From: Sequoia sempervirens
Lineage: Eukaryota > Streptophyta > Pinopsida > Cupressales > Cupressaceae
Reading direction: 5' to 3'
NCBI GenBank assembly: GCA_007258455.2
Contig: VDFB02114860.1
Span: 1 to 64,000, forward strand
DNA length: 64,000 nucleotides
Shown here piece after piece: positions 11,123 through 22,269 of this stretch (its first letter is position 1; each line of letters starts with the position of its first letter). Under the pieces are notes generated by a model. That model worked only from the letters and a program-made list of their open reading frames with translations, was not told the DNA's origin and searched no databases. The translations under genes and the position numbers were made by a program.

Positions 11123-11404
11123 AATATCCTTTTTTTTGGTATTTATTGATCTATGTAAACTAGAACCATAAGAAATGTAGAACAACACTATTAAACTTCA
11201 ATATTAGTTAATGATTATTATTGAGACCAAGACTTGAGGCAAGATACTGAAATCCCATCAACCATTGACTCCTAGGAGAAATTTCATTAATATTAATATG
11301 CTGCAAACGAACTTACAAATTCAGTTAATGGGATCATGTAACGTTGGACGATTGTTGAAGGGGAATAGCATGGTGGCAAAATAAACAAAATATCAGCAAA
11401 ATGA

Positions 11405-12693
11405 TGTAATGTCCCTAATAGGAATTATACTAATTTTACCCTAAATTATCAATTTCCCAAGCAAACAATGGATTTAGAGGGTACCTTGGCTTGATTTAAT
11501 CCCTGCAAACAAGTTAGAGATCAATTATAATAATAACTTAACAAGTAGAGTATCATTATTAAACACTAGTAAATCAGTAGTAAATTTGTTAATCCATTTA
11601 TTACCTTACCTTGGGGATACTCAGCCATGGGGGAGCATGGAAGAGAGTGACTCGATGGGGTGTCTTAGCCTCTCTAGGCCCAAGGATGGATATACCATCC
11701 TCCTTGGCCTCATGTGGCACATGCCATTCATATGAGGTGGCCTACCTAGTGAGGATTCTAATTTATCCGTTATCCCCTCATCTTTCCATCCTTTTCCATT
11801 CCCCCATGATTGACCTCCTTGTATTGTTACACCATGATAGGGGAGTGAGGTTACAAAAGGGTGTCTTGGTAGCCCAACTCTCCTAGGTCCAAAGGCAGTA
11901 CCCTTTGTACCAAAGCAGTACCCCTTTAGCCCATGTGGTCTCATCTTGTCCCCGCGCCCCCCCCCCGGGTGGTGTACCTAGAAGAGGGCCTCGTCACCAT
12001 ACCCTTTTGTAATTCTCCCTTCTCCCATCATGGTGAAGGTATTTGCAGAAATGAACTAATCAAATTCATATTTACAAATAATCACATCAACAATACATAA
12101 TAATTTGTGAGTATGCCACTGTAAGATATAAATAATAATATGCATGAACCATTAACCATATGTAAATTATACATTACATTCCTATATGAATATCCTACCA
12201 CAAATATATTAATTCACAATTCTGTAATCACCAAATAATTTATGCAAACTGAGATTATGTTTTCTAGTCGATTTGTTTCTTTCCTTTTCCCCAATTCGAT
12301 GCCCTATTGTGCACCCACTTGCTGACTTATATAGGGCTCTAAAGGGAGCGATGGTATTAAGTGGTGGTCACCGAAGGTGATGTCCCTTCTCCAACCGGTT
12401 ACCTACTGCTGAGTCGTGTCCCTTCTTCCAGTAGCTGCTACCTCCTTATCGTTGGGTAATATAATCATATTTAATTCATGCTTGCTGGAGTCATGTACTT
12501 TGGTATAATATCATACGATGTTATTTATAAGGCTTTGTCAATATCATTTAAACATGTCATTACTTATAATATAATATCATTTATATTATTATTTATTTGA
12601 TATAATATTTGTACATTATTTATTTAATAAAGCATTTTAAAAAAAATAATCATATTCAGTTATTATTAGTTTAATTAAATCGGGGGCATGACA
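11405..12693 (-). repeat. Gypsy-I 3' LTR
   Basis: 1289 bp. On the minus strand it begins TGTCATGCCCCC at 12693 and ends in GGGACATTACA at 11405. The left half matches 26313-26743 and the right half matches 45701-46519, which together form the interrupted 5' LTR. It includes a C-rich run near 11951-11967. The adjacent minus-strand TTTGGGAGGGGAGGAT (12694-12709) is the polypurine tract. Confidence 0.92.
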
Positions 12694-12699
12694 ATCCTC

Positions 12700-13214
12700 C
12701 CCTCCCAAATTGGCTTGTCCTCAAGTAACTTGAGATATGGATGATCAAATATCTCAGCTCCCTCCCAAGTTGCATCTTCAGTGGGTAGGCCCTTCCACTT
12801 AACAAGATACTCTTCAATAGTTTTGCTCTATAGCCGTTTCTCTTGTATATTAAGGATCATTTCTGGCTCCAAGATCAGTTTTCCGTCATCGTCGAGTGGT
12901 GGAAATTCCGCACAGGGAACAATGTGTTGTCCCAAGACTTTCTTGAGGCGAGATACATGGAATACATTATGAATTCGGCTATTCGTAGGGAGCTCCAATT
13001 CATAGGTCACTTTCCCTATCCTTCTTAATACCTTATATGGTCCATAGAATTGGGGCTTAAGTTTTTCTGCCCCACTAACTTTGAGTGATGATCGCTTGTA
13101 TGGTTGCAGCCTCAAAAAGACCAAATCTCCAACCGCAAATGTTCGTTCAATTCTTTTCCTATCCACATATATTTTGTTGGTTTTGAGCTTGGTGGAGGTT
13201 GTCTTTAAGCACAT
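12700..13214 (-). pseudogene. Gypsy-I integrase C-terminus and chromodomain
   Basis: Minus-strand frame 12828-13214 has FAVGDLVFLRLQPYK, a GPY/F-type segment KLKPQFYGPYKVLRRIG, and SRIHNVFHVSRLKKVLG, the integrase tail of chromoviruses. A stop (TAG) near 12828 separates it from a readable chromodomain, EEYLVKWKGLPTEDATWEG, continuing to about 12705 where it meets the polypurine tract. The chromodomain is thought to steer integration toward particular chromatin. Confidence 0.88.
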
Positions 13215-13674
13215 TCATAATATCCATATTCTGTTGTATGAAATCCTTAGCTCCCTACACACGGCTTTCTGATTAAATCAAGTCTCCAAAAGATGTCGTT
13301 TTCTATCCATACAATGCTTGAAAGGGACTCATTCCTATAGACATATGGTGGGTGGTATTATAGCAGTGCTCCCCCAAATGAAGCCACTTGATCCAAGTAT
13401 TTTGTTGTCTTGTAACATAATTCCTTAAATACCTTTCTAACCATTTGTTGACAATCTCGGTTTGTCCATCGGTTTCCGGATGATAACTAGTGTTGGGGGT
13501 TAACTCTGTTCCCACTAGTTTAAATAATACTTGCCAAATAGACTGAGGAATCGACTACCTCAGTCACTCACAATGTTTCGGGGAAGTCCATCTAGTCTAA
13601 AGACTTCTTTGAAGAAGACCTTGGCCACTTGAGGGGCCCTAAAGTCTATGGTTATAGGAATGAAGTGGGCATAT
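13215..13674 (-). pseudogene. Gypsy-I integrase core, C-terminal part
   Basis: Includes the open frame 13303-13515 with SYHPETDGQTEIVNKWLERY, which carries the catalytic Glu, then HLGEHCYNTTHHMSIGMSPF. Between 13516 and 13674 the second catalytic Asp region (a GLPRNIVSDRGSRF-like translation) can be read across stops. The core was split by the short LTR element inserted at 13675. Confidence 0.8.
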
Positions 13675-13840
13675 TGTTAGAATATTATATTCTTCTATTG
13701 TATAATGGTCAATCTTATCTACTGTAGTTGGTAGGTAGCTGGTAGGTAGACATTTAATGTCTACAGTATTTTTACTCCTCTATAAATTGTAATCATCTCC
13801 TTTGATAATTCAAGCAATTTCTTAGCCCAAAATTGTTTCA
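13675..13840 (+). repeat. 5' LTR of short LTR element
   Basis: Begins TGTTAGAATATTATATTC and ends AAAATTGTTTCA. TATAAATTGTAATC near 13780 is a plausible TATA box. TGGTATCAGAGC follows immediately at 13841-13852 as primer-binding site. Confidence 0.9.
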
Positions 13841-15439
13841 TGGTATCAGAGCAGGTTTGAGCTTTTCTCCCTCATGGGAGGGCTCAGGATCCTGTTAGGG
13901 TTTCTGGGTAATTTTGTGGGCTTTCTAGAAGCCATAATCCGAAGTTCTTCAGGGCCAGATTTTAGAAGGGAAATTTGTGACAATTTTCGTGGGCCTGTAG
14001 GTCATAATTCAAAAGTTTTTTTTTCCTTTAATCTTTTCGGGTCGTGTGTGTGCCCTAGCCGCGTCTTTTTCGTCAGTTTATTGGCGCGTTTTGAAACACG
14101 TTTTTCGCGTTTTTCTGTTCGGGCATCTGAAGACGCATTTTTCGCGTTTTGTTTTTTTCTGCGTTTAGTCTCTGGCCGTGCGATGTGCTTTTCTCAGGCG
14201 CGTTTTCTGAAGGAAGAAGCTCCTGTTCGCATTTTTTCATTTCGGCCGTCCTAGCCACGCGAATCCCTGTGTTTTAAAGAAGCGTTTTTCTTCTCCAAAA
14301 GCCGCGATTTTTCTGTTCTTTGGGAGCCGAAAATCGCGTTTTTCCAAAGATGCGTTTTTTTTTCTGGTTTTGAACTCGCAATTTCCAAAATACTTTGTCG
14401 CGATTTCCAACTGGTTTTCGCAAATTTCTGGTTTTAATGGCCGCCTAGGGTTTCTGCCAGCTTGACTAGGGTTTTGACCCTCAGTTTGAAGTCGAAAAAT
14501 TATTTTGATTGCAGATTCCTTCTGGGTTTTCCGAGATCTCAATTGGGTCGTCTTCTGTTTTTTCTGGGTACCTCGTTTTCTGTGCCTCGAAATTTGTGCC
14601 TCAGTTTCAAGTCGGATAAATTTTTTGATTGCAGATTCTTGGTGGGTTTTCCGAGATCTCAAATGGGTTGTCGTCCGATTTTTTTGGGTGCTTCGTTTTC
14701 CGTGCCTCGATTTCTGTGCAGATCTATTCTGGCGGCTAGGGTTCTGGACCCTCTGTTTTTCAGCCGACAATTGATGGCTACCTGTTTCTGGGCTTCTGTA
14801 ATTCGCAATGTTGCGTGAGAATCCTTTGCTACTTTTTGGGTTTCTGTAATTCGCAAAATGCGTGGGATTCCTCTCTAGTTTGTACCGTTTTTCCCGAAAA
14901 AATGATGATTTGTAATCTTGGGATTGGCAATTTTTTTCTCAAAAATCATGGTTTGTTGCAGTCTGTTTTTGGTCGCACCTCACGTTGTTGGGCGAACATC
15001 TGCACAACTAGCTTCTTGCAGTCTGTTTTCGGGCGTCATGCTCCTTTGCAAAAGTTTCGACGGTTTGCCGATTTATCCTCAAAATCGTGACAGCTGTTCT
15101 CCGTGTGTCTCTGGTTTTAGGGAAGGACAGCTCTGTTATCCAACGTCAGGTTGGACATTTTGTGATGACTTCTGGTCAGCAGTTCTGCAGATTCTGAGAG
15201 GGTTGGTGGCAGACTACTCTCACGTGGCAGAGTCAGTGGCAGGCTCTTGTCTCTTGTTGCAGAGCTTTCTCAAGAAGGGGCAACCTTCTCTGTTTTATTC
15301 TGGATGGTTTTTGGTCATCAACATTCTGCAGATCCAGGGAGGGTCTCCGTAGCAGCAGAGTGTTCTGAAGAATTTGTGACCAAGCGACCTGCAGATTGTA
15401 TTCTGTAGGCTAGTTAGATGATTGACCATTAAGGGAGGG

Positions 15440-15606
15440 TGTTAGAATATTATATGCTTCTATTGTATAATGGTCAATCTTATCTACTGTAGTTGGTAGG
15501 TAGCTGGTAGGTAGACATTTAATGTCTACAGTATTTTTACTCCTCTATAAATTGTAATCTATTCTTCAAGTAATATCAAGCAATTTCTTAGCCCAAAATT
15601 GTTTCA
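15440..15606 (+). repeat. 3' LTR of short LTR element
   Basis: Near-identical to 13675-13840 apart from a few substitutions and a small indel near the end. Preceded by the polypurine tract TTAAGGGAGGG at about 15429-15439. Followed by the CATAT duplication. Confidence 0.9.
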
Positions 15607-16238
15607 CATATTTGGTTAAGCGATCAACCACCACATAAATGTAGTCCTTTCCCTATACCTTGGGCAATCCTGTTATGAAGTCCATTGATATGCTCTCCCA
15701 TTTTTGATTGGGTATGGGCAAGGGTTGAAATAATCATGCTGGATAAGTGTGTTCCTCTTTGTTTCTTTGACACACCATACATTCCCTTACATGTTTTAAT
15801 ACATCTCCCTTGAGGCCCTTCCATGTGAACCTCTCCCTAATCTGTTTATAAGTCTTGTGATATCCTTGATGTCGCGCAGCTGGGTTGTCATGATAGTTTT
15901 TCAAGATTTCCTTCTTTACTTTTGATCCCGATGTGATGTATATTTGGTCCTTATAAAGAATGAGGTCATCAATGACCCAATACTGCTTGTCTTGTATCTT
16001 CCCTTCTATTACATCATTTGAGAACGAGTCCTTAGCATATTCGGTGAGTATAGATGTTTCCCATTTTGTGGATATTGTTGTCATTGATCCTAGGTAAGGT
16101 CTTCGTGATAATGCATCGACTACACTGTTGTTTTTTCCCTTCATGTATTCAATGTCAAAATCATATGCTTGCAATTTACTTACCCATTTTTGTTGCCTAT
16201 CATTATAGTCTTTTTGGTTTAGGAAAAATCTTAGACTG
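15607..16238 (-). pseudogene. Gypsy-I integrase N-terminus and end of RNase H
   Basis: Open frame 15734-16174 starts at AYDFDIEYMKGKNNSVVDALSRR (RNase H/integrase linker) and runs into the integrase zinc-binding domain: His in YHDN, His in HQGYHKTY, Cys pair CMVCQ, ending NKEEHTYPA. The following 15607-15733 continues into the first part of the core (a readable MDFITG-like Asp region). Solo LTR C cuts it off from the rest of RNase H. Confidence 0.87.
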
Positions 16239-17622
16239 TGTCATGTCCCCTTCTCAGTGACATCTCTCAGAGGACAGGATTGGCCTATCACACGACCCTC
16301 GTAGGCTGATTGATTGGATAGAGGGTCACTTTGGAGCTTGGCTCAGCTTCAGTTAGCAGAGTTTGATCAGTGGTCTTTCGTTCTGGCTCGATCGGAGGCT
16401 TTTTGCAGAATTGCTATTTTTAGCAGTTCCTGGCAGGCAGTGTGGGACCCCTGCTATTTTTAGCAGTATGGCTTTGGCGGCATCCGGAATCACTTCAGAG
16501 TTCGTCAGATCAGACGGAACAGGAAACGGATAAGTAACGGAGAAATATTAATATTTAATTACATTGATTAAATATTAATTAATTAAGGATTATAATATAA
16601 AGTTATAATTTAAAATTATAACTTAAGTGATTTTGCCTTGAGGGGTGCGCCCATCATCAAAAGGGGCCAGTTTGGCAATTAATGATTATTATAAAATATT
16701 TCACGGAGACTATTGAAATATTAAAAGATTAAAATGTGAATATTTTATTAAAACCCTATTCTTGAGGAAATCGCACTTTTCAGCATAAAGTGGATTTTGC
16801 CTTGGGTTTTGAGCCATTATGTGATTATTGGATTTTGAGAACTGATCAAATTGATCTGAGCACAGACTTTAGGGTTTGAACTCGAATTCCTTGGGGAACG
16901 AGCCATCTCCAGCGGAAAGCAATTCAGAGAGTGTGAAATATCACTTGATCTATTGCCAGCAGAGGTTTTCTCACTCAGAGGAAATCACAGATCTTCAGAG
17001 AAATTAATATCTTCAGAGTTTTATTCAGTTGTTTGCATTCAGAGCATTTCATTCATTTAGGCGTCCATTATCAAGAGATCCAGAGGGTTTAGAAGGCGGC
17101 ATATGTTTATTACTTTATGATTCATGCTGGAGCCGTACTTACCAGGCCGTACCATCTGATTTCTGGCCGTACCATCCAGTCTTGAGCCGTCTTTGGTTTG
17201 GAAGGAGAAACGCCTCTTTCCTTGACTTCCTACATTCTCCAGTACAGGCGCATGCTACCTGGGCATCATCAGAGATCGTCCTTCAAAGGGAGAAGTGCAT
17301 ATATTACCTCAGCCGTACCAATCTGTACTTCTGTTGCAGCAAATACCAGGTTCTTTAAATATTGAAAATTCATTATTTTATTCATTGCATGTACCTGGGT
17401 ATTATTGTAATCAGTAGAGAAGATCAAATAAAGATACTGGCATCCATATTCTACAGTTTCCAGAGTTATTTTATTTTTATAGAATTTATTTCAATTTATT
17501 GCAAAAATCGTACCTTTCATTTATTGCATCAAAAACACAAAAATTGCAAAAAAACCAAAAACCTTCAGAAAAACTCAAAACTCAGTTAGAAGCAGTGTCA
17601 GGGGGAAACTAGGGTTTCTACA
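16239..17622 (+). repeat. Solo Gypsy LTR C with TSD GACTG
   Basis: 1384 bp, beginning TGTCATGTCCCC and ending GGTTTCTACA, flanked by GACTG at 16234-16238 and 17623-17627. It lies in the RNase H of Gypsy-I, opposite in orientation. Same family as LTRs A and B: CCCTCGTAGGCTGA near the head and repeated (A/G)GCCGTAC words at 17131, 17145, 17165 and 17311. Confidence 0.93.
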
Positions 17623-17627
17623 GACTG

Positions 17628-18311
17628 TTGTGGTCGGTCTTAACAATAAATCTTCCACAAATCAGGTACTGTCTAAATTTTGCAAGAGCATGCATAATTG
17701 CGAGCATTTCCTTGTCATAAACTGAGTAAGTTCTTTCTATGTCCTTGAGTTTCCTACTTTCAAAGGCTATGGGTTGCTTAGTTTCCATTAATACTGCTCC
17801 AATGCCTTCCCCTAAAGCATCACAATATAACTCGAAGGGGGAGGAGAAAATCTGGTATTGCTAATACGAGACAAGAACTCATCACTTCCTTAAGTTTTTC
17901 AAAGGCTGCTTGAGTTTCTTCATTCCATTTGAATGCTCCTTTCTTAGTGAGGTCGGTGAGTGGTGCGATTAGCTTTGAGAATCCTTTCACAAATCTCCGG
18001 TAATAACTGCAAAGTCCCAAGAATCCTCGAAGGTGTGTTAGAGCTTATGGTTTTGGCCAACTTCGAATAGCCTCAATCTTTTCTTCATCTACCTTTACTC
18101 CTTGAGCATTGATTTTGTGGCCCAAGTACAAGATTTCCTCCATACCAAATTCACATTTGGATAATTTGGAAAATAAGGATTGTTGCTCAAGTATTCCTAA
18201 TACCTCATCCACATGCTTCAGATGTTCCTCCAAAGTTTTACTATAGATTAAGATGTCATCAAAGAAGACCAATAAGAACTTCCTCAACTGTCCTCTGAAG
18301 ATATGATTCAT
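17628..18311 (-). pseudogene. Gypsy-I RT C-terminal half and RNase H
   Basis: Frame 18045-18311 holds KFLLVFFDDILIYSKT, i.e. the catalytic DD, and LYLGHKINAQGV. Frame 17820-18020 holds GLCSYYRRFVKGFSKLIAPL and the ALTKKGAFKW-type RNase H start. 17628-17819 reads in other frames as AFESRKLKDIERTYSVYDKEMLAI and ends at VKTDHNS where LTR C inserted. The gap at 18021-18044 is one frameshift. Confidence 0.88.
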
Positions 18312-18445
18312 ACAAGATTGAAAAGTGGCTGGAGCATTGTTTAATCCAAAGGGTAAGACGAGAAACTCAAAATGGCCGTAGTGGCATTTGAAAGCACTTC
18401 TTGGAATATCCTCCTCCCTTAGTTTGATTTGATGATATCCCGACT

Positions 18446-19360
18446 TTAAATCAATTTTTGAGAAGTAGACTGCTCTATGGAGCTCATCAATAAGTTCATC
18501 AACTCGAGGAATTGGGTATCTATTTTTATTGTCTTTTTATTTAATGCCCTATGGTCAATGCACATTTTCATTGTGCCATCTTTTTTCTTTGAAAGTACAA
18601 CGAATGAGGCAAAGGGGCTGGAACTTGGCTGGATATGCCCTAATTCTAATAATTCCTTTATGGTTTTTTCAATTTCCTCCTTGTATTTGTGAGGGTGGCG
18701 GTAGGGGGTAGTAACCACTAGTTTTGATCCTTCTTCTAACTCAATGGAATGTTCAAAATCTCTTTTCGGAGGAAGACCCGGAGGAATGTCACTAAAGACC
18801 TTTTTATGCTTTTTCAGTAATGGTTGTATGTCTACATGGATTGATTTCCCCTTAGGTGTAGTTTTATCTAGAATTAGACATTGAGCCACCCACTCTACTT
18901 GGTCACGCCTAAGGATTTTTTCCATTTTCTTGGCTGAAACTACCCTTGGAGATCCATTAGATAGACCTTGCAATAAAACCCTTTCCCCATTTTGTTCTAA
19001 TCTTATTTCCAATTTTTGGAAAATTATGTTGACATCTCCTAATGAATATAGCCACGAAGTACCCAAAATTACATCGATATCTCTTAGTTTTACAACATAG
19101 AACTTTTCCTTGATTTGGTGTCTCCCCATAGTGATGGTAAGTTGGGAAATCTTCTTCATGCAGGGTATGGTGAATCCATCTGCTGAAGCTACCTTAAACC
19201 CTATGAAGTGTTCCATTTCTAATCTTAGCCTTGTAGCCAGGTTTTCATCTATAAAATTGTGGGTAGCCCCACTATCCACAAGGGCTATTACTTTTTTTCC
19301 CTTAATTACGCCACAGATTCTAAAGGGATGATGTTTTGATGCTTTTGAGATGGAGGCCAA
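18446..19360 (-). pseudogene. Gypsy-I protease and RT N-terminal half
   Basis: 304 codons. Aspartic protease: LVDSGATHNFIDENLA (catalytic Asp) and IDVILGTSWLYSLG. Linker: DIPPGLPPKRDFEHSIELEEGS. RT start: TPYRHPHKYKEEIEK, GHIQPSSSPFASFVVLSKKKDGTMKMCIDHRALNKKT. The frame then slips; 18312-18445 still translates to RT sequence (the SGYHQI and FGLTNAPATF regions) in another frame. Upstream, 19361-19411 leads to the gag zinc finger. Confidence 0.9.
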
Positions 19361-19411
19361 AGTCCCCCCTTCCTCATTCTCCTCTTCATACCTTATTCTT
19401 TTGGTTGGTCC

Positions 19412-19723
19412 TTATTCATCTTCATTTCTTGTCCCTTGATTGGATGTTGCCTCAATGTTGTGGACCTGGCTCCACTTACGTCCACATATATGTCCTAGTT
19501 CCCATTCTTCCTTGCATTTAAAACACACGCCTTCCTTCGCAAAGTCTTTTTGGCTGCGTCCTATTTTCCATACACCTTTGCATTTAAAACACACTTTTTC
19601 ATCTTGTCCACAAATGTGTCCTTTCCCCCATTTTTTCTTTCAATCAAAACAAAGGCTCTTCCTCGTTAGCTCCTCACGGTCATTGTAAGAAAGATATGGC
19701 TTTTTGTGTCCATCATTCTTCAT
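19412..19723 (-). pseudogene. Gypsy-I gag zinc-finger region
   Basis: Contains repeated knuckles: CFKCKEEWELGHIC fits the chromovirus gag form C-x2-C-x7-H-x-C, and an imperfect CFKCKGVWKIGRSQ precedes it, with a third CFD-like copy near 19640. The similarity between units suggests local duplication of the finger. Copia-2 separates this from the rest of gag. Confidence 0.75.
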
Positions 19724-20214
19724 TGTTGATTGAAGATAGCTACGATCAGATATTTGTATTCGATCCTGCTGTTCTCAATATCTATTAATATCAAATAAGT
19801 CAGTTTCAGATCTGATAAATTTGATCGATCTCCTTGCAAATATTAAACGGAACTAAGTTTAGATGATTATGCATTTCATCTAAGTGAATGTATGTTACGT
19901 TTTTGGTTAACATTAGTTAAGGGAGCCCCGCGCTTGAAGGGACACGTCCCATGAGTGGACGTGTCTCCACTTTGTGGAGACACGTCCTGTCATGAGACGT
20001 GTCTCATCTGAGGAGTGTCTCCCTCTTACTTATGTGAGGTCCGTTCTCCTTTGCAAACATCAAAATTTATTAATGTTTTGCATCCAGTACATTCGGCAGT
20101 AAGAGAAGTATTTAGAAAATTTTATCTGTCTCAGAATTTTCACTTAGAATTTCTGTCCTTAGTTTATTCTTAGTATTAGGATCCCATCCTGTTGCAGATT
20201 TGATTACATTTACA
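19724..20214 (+). repeat. Copia-2 5' LTR
   Basis: 491 bp from TGTTGATTGAAGATAGC to GATTACATTTACA. It contains a cluster of ACGT-core palindromes at 19939-20007 (GGGACACGTCCC, GGACGTGTCTCC, GGAGACACGTCC, GAGACGTGTCTC) able to form nested hairpins, upstream of the likely transcription start. TGGTATCAGAGCTAAGG follows as primer-binding site (20215-20231). Confidence 0.93.
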
Positions 20215-20316
20215 TGGTATCAGAGCTAAGGCTGTGTGAATCCTAATCAAATCTAAATATCAATCTGCTCAAGAATTCGTATTTTCCAGAATCGAATTTG
20301 CATCACATTCTTCATA

Positions 20317-21078
20317 ATGTCAAGTGTGATCAGATTTGAAGATCGCCTTGCAGGAGCAGACAATTTCACATCATGGAAATTTAGAATCATGATGATCCTT
20401 AGAGAGAATAAGCTAGATTCACTTGTGAAAGAAAACTTGAAGGAACCAAAGTCTGAATCTGAGAAAACTCAATGGACAGAAAACAATGAAAAGGCCATGA
20501 GAATCCTAGTAGATGCAGTTAGGGATCACATAGTGCCCATCCTAGCTAAACATGAAACTTCCTACCACATGTTCAAATCTCTTGAGAGTACCTATGAGAT
20601 CAACAACACCTGTAGGACTCTTGCTTTGAAAAGGCAAATCAACAATGTTCAAATAAACAAAGGAGAGTCCATTAATGCATACTTCATGAGGATTATTGAA
20701 CTGAGGGATCAATTATCCGCCATTGGATATCAGATTGACAGCAAAGAGTTAACTCTGATTGCTCTAGGAGGTCTTCCAAACTCTTGGGAGTCTTTTGTTC
20801 AAGGGGTAAGTGCAAGATCTAAACTCCCTAAGTTTGATAGGCTAAGATCTGACTGTCTTCAAGAAGAATCCAGACTCTCCTCTAAAGAGAATAAACAAAA
20901 GAACATAGGTGAAGACATTCTTGCACTCAACTCCACATCTAATAAACAGAGTAAGAAAAAATCCTTCAAGACAGGGTCTTCCAAAGGAAAGAGAAATTCC
21001 AATGGAAAGGGATCTCATAAGAAGAAAGATATCTCTCAAGTATAATGCATTAGATGTGATCAATATGGTCACTATGCA
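20317..21078 (+). pseudogene. Copia-2 gag with internal nonsense codon
   Basis: ATG at 20317 opens a 242-codon frame (MSSVIRFEDRLAGADNF) with the UBN2-type gag fold region, e.g. ALGGLPNSWESFVQGVSARS. It stops with TAA at 21043-21045, and the same frame continues with CIRCDQYGHYAMKC, the CCHC zinc knuckle, into the protease frame starting at 21079. Copia-1 has Gln at the matching codon, so a CAA to TAA change is the simplest explanation. Without it, gag, protease and most of integrase would be one frame. Confidence 0.9.
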
Positions 21079-22269
21079 ATGAAGTGCCCTGATAGGACTA
21101 AACAACAAACTTCCTTTGCTAAAGTAGGAAAGTCAAATTCAGATCATGAACCTGAGAACTTTGTGTTCTATTCAGCCCTATCTAGTCAAGTATCCGACCA
21201 CACTCTCAACTGGGTGATTGACAGTGGTGCCTCTAGACATATCACAGGATTCAGAGAACACTTAGATACTTTGACCGAAAGGATTGATGAAGAAGTAACC
21301 ATCGGGGATGATTCAGCACACCTTGTAAGAGGGGTTGGAACTTGCTCCATCAAGTTGAAATCTGGGCTTTCTCTTCAACTCACTGAAGTCTTGTTTTTAC
21401 CTGGAATAAAGAGGAATCTTATATCCATCTCTGCCCTTGAAGACAATGGTTATAGAGTTACCTTTATAGATGGAAAAGTTCTTGCTTGGCCTAAAAACTC
21501 AACTATCAAGAAAGCCCTAACCATAGGCGTAAGACAAGGGTACCTTTATAAACTATGCACTGAAGTTAATCAAGCCCTTACCCTTGACACCTTTTATTCA
21601 AATGAGATTTGGCATAGAAGATTAGGTCACCTTCATTTCCGTGCCCTACCTTCTGTGGAAAAACTTGTAACAGGCTTACCTATGTTAAAATCATCTCATG
21701 AAGGAACTTGCAAAGGTTGTGCCTTAGGGAAGAATTCAAAGGGATCCTTTCCCTCTAGTTTGAGCAAAACTCTTAATGTGTTAGAACTGGTTCACTCAGA
21801 CTTATGTGGACCCATGTTTGTACCCTCTAAGGCAGGATTTCTTTACTATGTCATATTTATAGATGACTTCTCTAGGAAAACCTGGATCTATTTCCTTAAG
21901 TGTAAAGAATCAATAGAAATCCTCAAAAAGTTCAAAGAGTTCAAAGCCCTTTCTGAAAATTTCTCCGGAAAGAAAATAAAAACCTTAAGGACAGACAATG
22001 GGAAAGAATACACCTCTGAGATTTTTAAGGAATTTTGCCTAGAAGCTGGAATTAAGAGGGAGTTCACAGTTGCCTACAATCGCCAACAAAATGGGGTTGC
22101 TGAAAGGAAAAACATAACCATTGTAGAAGCTGCTAAAGCAATGCTACTTGACCAAAACATTGATCTTCTTTCTGGGCAGAAGCATCTAGGACTGCTGTCT
22201 ATATTCAAAATAGATGTCCTCATTCCCATCTTGATAACAAAATTCCTAAAGAAGCCTTTACCGGCATGA
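21079..22269 (+). pseudogene. Copia-2 protease and integrase
   Basis: 396 codons in the gag frame. Aspartic protease DSGASRHITG at about residues 48-57; HHCC segment HRRLGHLHFRAL through CKGCALGK; integrase core Asp in HSDLCGPM, Asp in RTDNGKEYTS, Glu in NGVAERKN. A frameshift near 22165 (after LLDQNIDL) sends it into a false C-terminus ending at 22269. Confidence 0.92.

Larger units (their letters stand above)
13675..15606 (+). mobile_element. Short non-autonomous LTR retrotransposon (TRIM/LARD-like)
   Basis: 1932 bp with short LTRs (166 and 167 bp), a TGGTATCAGAGC PBS, a purine tract, and CATAT duplications at 13670-13674 and 15607-15611, so a complete, precisely bounded insertion. The 1.6-kb interior has no gag, protease or pol similarity. 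Its open frames (for example 13874-14254) look like chance. It has internal direct repeats: a unit of about 120 bp around 14480-14600 recurs at 14605-14720, and shorter ones recur at 14790-14860 and 14955-15040. It must have moved using another element's enzymes. Confidence 0.9.

Noticed and set aside
13874..14254. 126-codon frame in the short LTR element, considered as gag
   Set aside because: No zinc knuckle or gag similarity; Phe/Arg/Ser-rich translation of a T-rich, CGCGTTTTT-repeating tract; overlapping frames on both strands look equally good.
15118..15352. Possible captured host exon in the short LTR element
   Set aside because: GCAG-like splice motifs recur, but no recognisable protein or consistent frame.
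20215..20231. tRNA gene at TGGTATCAGAGC sites
   Set aside because: These are primer-binding sites complementary to the 3' end of initiator tRNA; no cloverleaf around any of them.
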